NCBI GenBank assembly: GCA_026120185.1
Contig: JANUWF010001783.1
Span: 8,523,001-8,587,000 of the forward strand
Source of the DNA: Voacanga thouarsii
Taxonomy: Eukaryota; Streptophyta; Magnoliopsida; Gentianales; Apocynaceae
Reading direction: 5' to 3'
DNA length: 64,000 nucleotides
The translations under genes were made by a program, and so were the position numbers. Position 1 is the stretch's first letter. Each line of letters opens with the position of its first letter. The notes under the pieces are model-generated. The model was not told the origin of the DNA, did not search any database, and worked only from the letters and a program-made list of their open reading frames with translations. Below, piece by piece: positions 59,063 to 64,000 of the stretch.

Positions 59063-59366
59063 TGTTATAAAATTTTGGTAGTGTCAGAATAAATCTACAC
59101 ACAATAAATCTCTGACTATTATTTGCACAGTAATTTCTTCAAACTTCTTTCTTTCTTTTCTCTCATAATTTTCTCCAACAATTCTCTCACAATTGGTATA
59201 TCTCTCAAGTTTGGGGAAGAGATCTATTTATAGAGCTCTAATAGTGGAGTTAATCATCCATGTCCACTAATTTCACTAATATGTATTAGTGGTGTTAATG
59301 GTGAACATCCATATATATTTGTCCACTAATGGAATTAGTGAATTTTCCACTAATGTATTCACAACA
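59063..59366 (-). repeat. 5' LTR of family S copy 3
   Basis: 304 bp, reading TGTTGTGAATACATTAGTGG at its start and TTTTATAACA at its end on the element strand. It is the most diverged of the family S LTRs in the window. Confidence 0.88.
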
Positions 59367-59846
59367 GGTGGAAGTAAGCATGTCTTTGGTGATGTAATTT
59401 GGCTTAACCAACGCAAGTAGGTTTCATTTCTTCTTTCTGGAAACTTCCTTCTTCTTTTCCATTCATCTTCGTTGCCTTCTATTGTACTTTTTCTATTTGA
59501 ATTAATAGAAAACTCCATCTATCTCTATTTCTGCATCTATAATCTAGTTAGTTCATATCAATTGGTTCCGAAACAAACGATCCTTGGCCAAATTATGGTT
59601 ATGACAAGATTGCAATCTGAATTCCATACCTCTAGGTCAAATATTGAGATTATATAAATTTGTAATTCAGTTGAGATTCAAGGGAAGAAAATGGATGAAA
59701 TAGATAAAGAGATTAAGAAATATTTCGGCCAACATGATGAACTCAGAGCTGCCATAGCCATGGCACAATCTGAGAATTCCTAGTTGAAGATTAATACTCA
59801 ACTAACAACTCAGATTCTGAGAGCATTGGAAAGCAAGTTAGATAGT

Positions 59847-61376
59847 TGACAGGGGCTAAAATTACTATTATTTTCTTAATTATTTGAGGTTATTTTGAGA
59901 TACATTTGTTGTAATAACTAGACATATTCCTTCTTATTTGACATTTTGCTTGTAAAAAATATTTTTGGTAAATTTATGCAGATTTAAGTTAAATTCGAGC
60001 AAAAAATGAACAATTTCATAATGCACCTGGTGTTAGGCCCAACCAATGGACTAGGTGTCGGGTCCATTCTGGTCGAGCAAAAGAAATCAAGCCAATCTTC
60101 AGGGAGAAAATAGAATAGACTTGGTGCCAGGTCGGGCAAGTAGATTAGGCGTCGGGTCCATTCTGTCCGACCAGCAAAAACAGAGCAAAAATTCAGAAGA
60201 AAAATAGAATGTACCTAGTGCCAGGTGGGTTGAAGGTACCTGGTGCCAGGCCCTCTCTAGAAGGCGAAAATCCTGTATAAGAATTTAGAAATTTTTCAAA
60301 GATTTCGGTATTTTTTAGTTTCTACTCAACCAAGATCTCTTAAGTAATGAATTTAACTTCCAAAACGGTTATAAAAGTAAGAGAAAACACAAGAGAATAT
60401 ACACATATACATATGGAGGTGAATTCAAAAGCAAAAATTTCAAAATCACTCATTGAAGGAGGAATTCACCCAATCAATGAGGATTGTTCAAGGGAGTTTC
60501 AAGGATGAAGAAAGAGGTTTGTCTATGAATGTTTTCTTTATCTTTATTTTTTTTTCCCTTTAACAATGATGTATTCAATGTTTTTATTGTAATTTAACAT
60601 TATTTTTGGATTCATGATTTTGTGTTAATTTAGTTATTTGATCAATTCTTTGTTATCTTTGGTGTTTAATTATTTGTTATCATTGGTTATTAATGCGAGT
60701 TCTTCTAATTGACTTGGGACAACGATATTAGGTGTTTTATTGCATTGATTTGGTATTTGTCTAATCTTATTGGACTTGAGCGATGAAGTTAAGATCATAG
60801 GACTAAGTAATCAAAGATTAGTTGATTTCACCTCGAGGAAATGATTATTAGCTAATTTCATACTTATAAGGAATTGAAATTAATGCATGTTTTGGTTATA
60901 TTAGCTTGATTGGCAAATTTGTTAATATTAATCAAAAGATAGTAATTCCATAGATTGTGAAACGAAGTGGAATTTATCCAAATAGATTCATGACTTGGGA
61001 AATTATTGAATTTTACTTTATATTCCTTCATGATGTAAAGATGATAATTAATTGAGAGAATTACTAGTTGGTTCATTGTCATGATTTCTAGGATACTTGT
61101 CTAAATTGCGCAATCCTACATCCTTGAGTTGTATATATTTCTTTATTTTTTCTTTTTATTCTTTTCTCACTTTATTTGGGTCAGTTAAACAATGATTGAA
61201 AAATGATTAGTGTGTATTTGTTCATTTAAGGATCGATAATTGTTAATTCCCTATACTATGCTTATGATGAGTAAACTTGCTCGTATGTGTGTTTTGGGAT
61301 TAATGTTTTAATTAAAATTTGACTATGGGATGGATTCAAATTTGATGATTTTTATACACCCAAAATTTACGCATCA
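59847..61376 (+). mobile_element. Solo LTR (Tat/Athila-like) in the Gypsy remnant
   Basis: 1,530 bp starting TGACAGGGGC and ending TTTACGCATCA. The 5-bp target duplication ATAGT is perfect (59,842-59,846 and 61,377-61,381). It splits the Gypsy gag, which continues on both sides. The end sequence and size resemble LTRs of the Tat/Athila Gypsy lineages, but the lineage is inference. It contains no internal retrotransposon genes. The strand is chosen from the resemblance of the ACGCATCA end. Confidence 0.85.
60022..60262. repeat. Imperfect tandem repeats around CCTGGTGCCAGG
   Basis: About two and a half units of roughly 95-100 bp (starting near 60,022, 60,117 and 60,221). Each has a GGTGCCAGG/GGTGTTAGG core, GGCGTCGGGTCCATTCTG and a GCAAA...AGAAAATAGAAT tail. 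The core CCTGGTGCCAGG at about 60,238 is an inverted repeat. They lie inside the solo LTR. Confidence 0.75.
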
Positions 61377-62841
61377 ATAGTCTCTATGGAAAGTTAAATA
61401 GGATAATGAGGCAAAAAGGAGTTTTGGGGGAAAGTAGTTATGGAGGAGAGATGGCATCAACTATTAGGAAAATTGAGGTAGCAAAAAGATTTGAGGGGAA
61501 ATTGAGGGTGAATAATAGAAATTCTTACTATGGTCATAAACTTACTAAAATGATTTCCTATTTTTTGATGGATCTAATCCTAAAGAGTGGATTTCAAAGT
61601 GTCATAAATATTTTCAAATCCACCATATAGATGAACCCTTAAACTTAAATTAGCTGAATTTTATATGAAATGAAGCGCATATATGGTTATAGAGCTATAA
61701 GGTTAGCCATGAGCAAGTAAATTGGTTGAGTTTTGTCATGGCTATGTGTAAAAGGTTTGGTGAGGAGATTGCAAAAGATGTGAGTGGTGAATTCTTAAGA
61801 TTAAACTAAAAGTAAGTTTAGAAGAACTCATAGAGAAATTTGAGGAGTAAAATGCTTTGTCTACTAACACTTTTTCCAATCTTCCAGAATTTTATTTTGT
61901 CTCAGTGTTTTTGAGTGTGTTCAAAGAAGAAATTAAAATTGCAGTACCTCAACTTATCCTAGAGATTTCCTAAACCTAAAAACAAAACCTTCAATTCTCT
62001 AGGAACCAAATCCTTCTCAAAAAAAAACATCAAGCCTTATGAAGCTTCTGATCCAAAAAAATCAATGAAAAATCCTATCAAATTTAAGAAGATTACCATA
62101 GAAGAATTCAGAAAAGGAAAGAGAGGATTATATTCTAAATGTGGTGAAATGTATGGTGCTAATCATTTTTTTGTATTGAAAGAGATGAATACGACGATAG
62201 TGGAAGAAGTAGGTGAGGGTGATGGAAGGGAAATGGATATGTTGAAATTGTATAGGAAATTGATGAAGTTGGGGAGCAACAATTAATTGGGAAAGAAGTT
62301 AATGACAACTTTAACGTCACTTAATGCAATGGAAGGGAACAGTAGAAAAAAAATACTATTAGAATTGAGGGAAGAATCAAGAATAGGTCTATACCTATTT
62401 TGGTTGACACTGGGAGTACACACAGCTTCTTAGATTAAAGGATTGTTAAGGAGATGAAATGGTCCTTGAAGCAAGTTAAACCCTTGTTGATCACTATTAC
62501 AAATAGTGAAAAACTATTGTGAACAAAAAAGTGTAGAGGAGTTAGGTGAAAAATATGAGTAGAGTTTATAATATTGTTTGCAACAATTTCGCCACCGCTT
62601 TTGACCAATGCAAATCTCAAAATTTCCTGTAATGTCTTACGAGTTTTAGAGTTGCTTATTAGAAGGTGGAAAGGGAGGGGAAGGGCTGTCATGTTCTTGA
62701 AATAATATACCCTTTTAAAAAGGGAAAAGTGATGTATAAGAAGAAGAAAAAAGAGATAAGAGAGAGGTAATTAAGTTAACATTATTAGTTTAATAGTTAC
62801 CTTTTTAATAATTAAATATTAAAAATAAAATAAGGTATATT

Positions 62842-63178
62842 TGTTATAAAATTAGGGTAGTGTTAGAATAAAATCTTCACACTACATACTAATAAAACTC
62901 TAACTATTTTGCACAAGAATTTCTCTCTTTCTCTTCTCTCACAATTTTCTATAATTTTTCTTTCACAAAATGATGGTGTATTACAAGTTTAGAGAATAAC
63001 TCTATTTATAGAACTCTAATTAGTGGAATACATCATGGCATACATCATCTTCAACTAATCTCAATTAATGGTGTCTCTACTAAATGGTGAACATCCATAA
63101 AAATCTTCTAATAATTCACATAAATCCATAATTAGTGGAGCCTCCACTAATTAATGGAGATTCCAATAATTCACAACA
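62842..63178 (-). mobile_element. Solo LTR of family S
   Basis: 337 bp, closely matching the LTRs of copy 1, from TGTTGTGAATTATTGG to ...CTAATTTTATAACA on the minus strand. The flanks ATATT (62,837-62,841) and ATATC (63,179-63,183) agree in four of five bases, consistent with a worn target duplication. No internal element DNA lies next to it. Confidence 0.9.
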
Positions 63179-64000
63179 ATATCTATATATTAAGAATTTT
63201 ACAAAAAATGTTACAAAGGTGTTAAAGACGATCCGAAGCGATGATACATTATAGTTATTAATTGCCCTTATATTTGTTAATGATTGCCCCTATTGCCATT
63301 GTTTCCACAAACTTATCCTCCTGTGCTCTTTCTGCCCCTTGTGTTTTTTTTTTTTTTTAATGAGCCAAAAAGAAAATCATTTTAAAAAAAGAAAATTAAA
63401 TAAAACGCAAGTCTTCTTTTTTGACAAACAACTTCCCTAGTTCTTCTAGATTAAATACATTAATTTTTCACTCCAATTATGGGGTCTGTTAGATCATATA
63501 AATATTCTCCCAGATTATCTTGTTTTCTATATTTTATAATCATATTTTTTTGTAAATTTTTAGTATATCTTTTATAATTTCTTTTAATCTTATAATAGCT
63601 ATTTTTATTAACAAATAACAATGAGCCAGGCACGGTGATTTTCATAAATCAATTCAACGTAAACAATAAAAATCCATATCATAGTGTATAAGAACTTTTT
63701 GGCGAAGTGCAAACTTTGAAACGGATATATCAAGAAAATGTCCTGGGTAAGGTGATGGTCCCCAAAACAGCCATATTGCCTCTAGACTCTTTTGTAAGAA
63801 GATAAGAATAGAATTAACACATTAGAAAGGCAAATTACAAGAAATAATATGTAGATGATAATAACTACAAATTTTTTTTAAAAAAAAATTTGAGAAATGA
63901 AAAGTAAAATTTGTAAAAAAATTTAATGTCTAAGCGAAAATAAATAAAAAAATTTAAAAAAACATGTCCCCTTAAATCCCTCGTCCAAGAAAAAAACATG
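63179..64000. other. AT-rich intergenic DNA, no gene seen
   Basis: AT-rich to the window end, with homopolymer runs. The minus-strand frame at 63,460-63,645 is Lys/Tyr/Asn-rich and resembles nothing. Confidence 0.45.

Larger units (their letters stand above)
55448..59366 (-). mobile_element. Truncated Copia element (family S), copy 3
   Basis: Minus-strand element whose 5' LTR is at 59,063-59,366. Gag begins near 58,957 (MANFTKLEFVTIN-like). Gag-protease-integrase follow through 55,917, and the front part of RT ends at 55,448 with RMWFNL. The rest of RT, all of RNase H and the 3' LTR are missing; the break is exactly at the end of the family L element. Overall identity to copy 1 is clear but lower, with more stops, so this is an older copy. 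Confidence 0.88.
59367..62700 (+). pseudogene. Ty3/Gypsy gag-protease remnant
   Basis: Plus-strand gag of Ty3/Gypsy type. MTRLQSEFHTSRSN lies near 59,600 with a coiled EIDKEIKKYFGQHDELRAAI stretch. After an inserted LTR come RRKIE-like sequence and FDGSNPKEWISKCHKYFQIH at about 61,565-61,625, the retrotransposon gag core. A worn zinc-knuckle-like GLYSKCGEMYGANHFF is at about 62,126. The protease motif PILVDTGSTHSFLD lies at about 62,395-62,437, with the catalytic DTG intact. Several stops separate these parts. RT, RNase H and integrase do not follow, so the element is truncated near 62.7 kb. No LTR could be defined. Confidence 0.8.

Overview
The window looks like a gene-poor, transposon-rich piece of a eudicot plant nuclear genome. 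The genes have short exons and AT-rich introns with GT/AG borders, intergenic DNA is very AT-rich, plant-type Ty1/Copia retrotransposons dominate, and the host proteins are typical of plants: a CGYC glutaredoxin, a plastid-type anthranilate phosphoribosyltransferase and a wall-associated-kinase-like galacturonan-binding protein. No species is assigned.

Layout. 1-2263: 3' end and LTR of a long-LTR Copia element (family L) running in from the left. 4.45-4.77 kb: broken brassinosteroid-signalling-kinase (BSK) fragment. 5.56-7.13 kb: glutaredoxin gene (+), convergent with 8.42-11.59 kb anthranilate phosphoribosyltransferase gene (-). 11.6-15.8 kb: AT-rich spacer. 15,777-21,306: complete Copia element (family S, -) with near-identical LTRs and a perfect target-site duplication but a broken gag-pol. 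23.6-25.2 kb: WAK-type extracellular protein gene (-). 25,742-31,085: second family S Copia element (+), inserted in the upstream region of that gene. It has lost its protease and integrase core and carries instead an antisense, intron-containing RWP-RK (RKD-type) gene. 32.8-36.4 kb: five-exon Tim17/Tim22/Tim23-superfamily gene (+). About 38-41.78 kb: a cluster of unrelated gene fragments (cytochrome P450, GSK3/shaggy kinase, SPT6-like, and an unknown minus-strand frame) that ends in a Helitron-type 3' terminus. 42.7-55.4 kb: family L Copia element whose 3' LTR was hit by a solo LTR, which was itself hit by an inverted solo LTR of the same family, giving a kilobase-scale palindrome. 55.4-59.4 kb: truncated family S element (-). 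59.4-62.7 kb: decayed Ty3/Gypsy gag-protease split by another solo LTR. 62,842-63,178: family S solo LTR. The rest has no recognisable gene.

Four loci look like working host genes: glutaredoxin, anthranilate phosphoribosyltransferase, the WAK-like protein and the Tim17-family protein. They are not an operon and share no pathway. The most unusual items are the RKD-type gene carried inside a Copia element, the Helitron-like collection of gene fragments, and the palindrome made by two oppositely oriented solo LTRs. Exon models were read by eye from splice signals and protein-family resemblance and have not been tested against transcripts.
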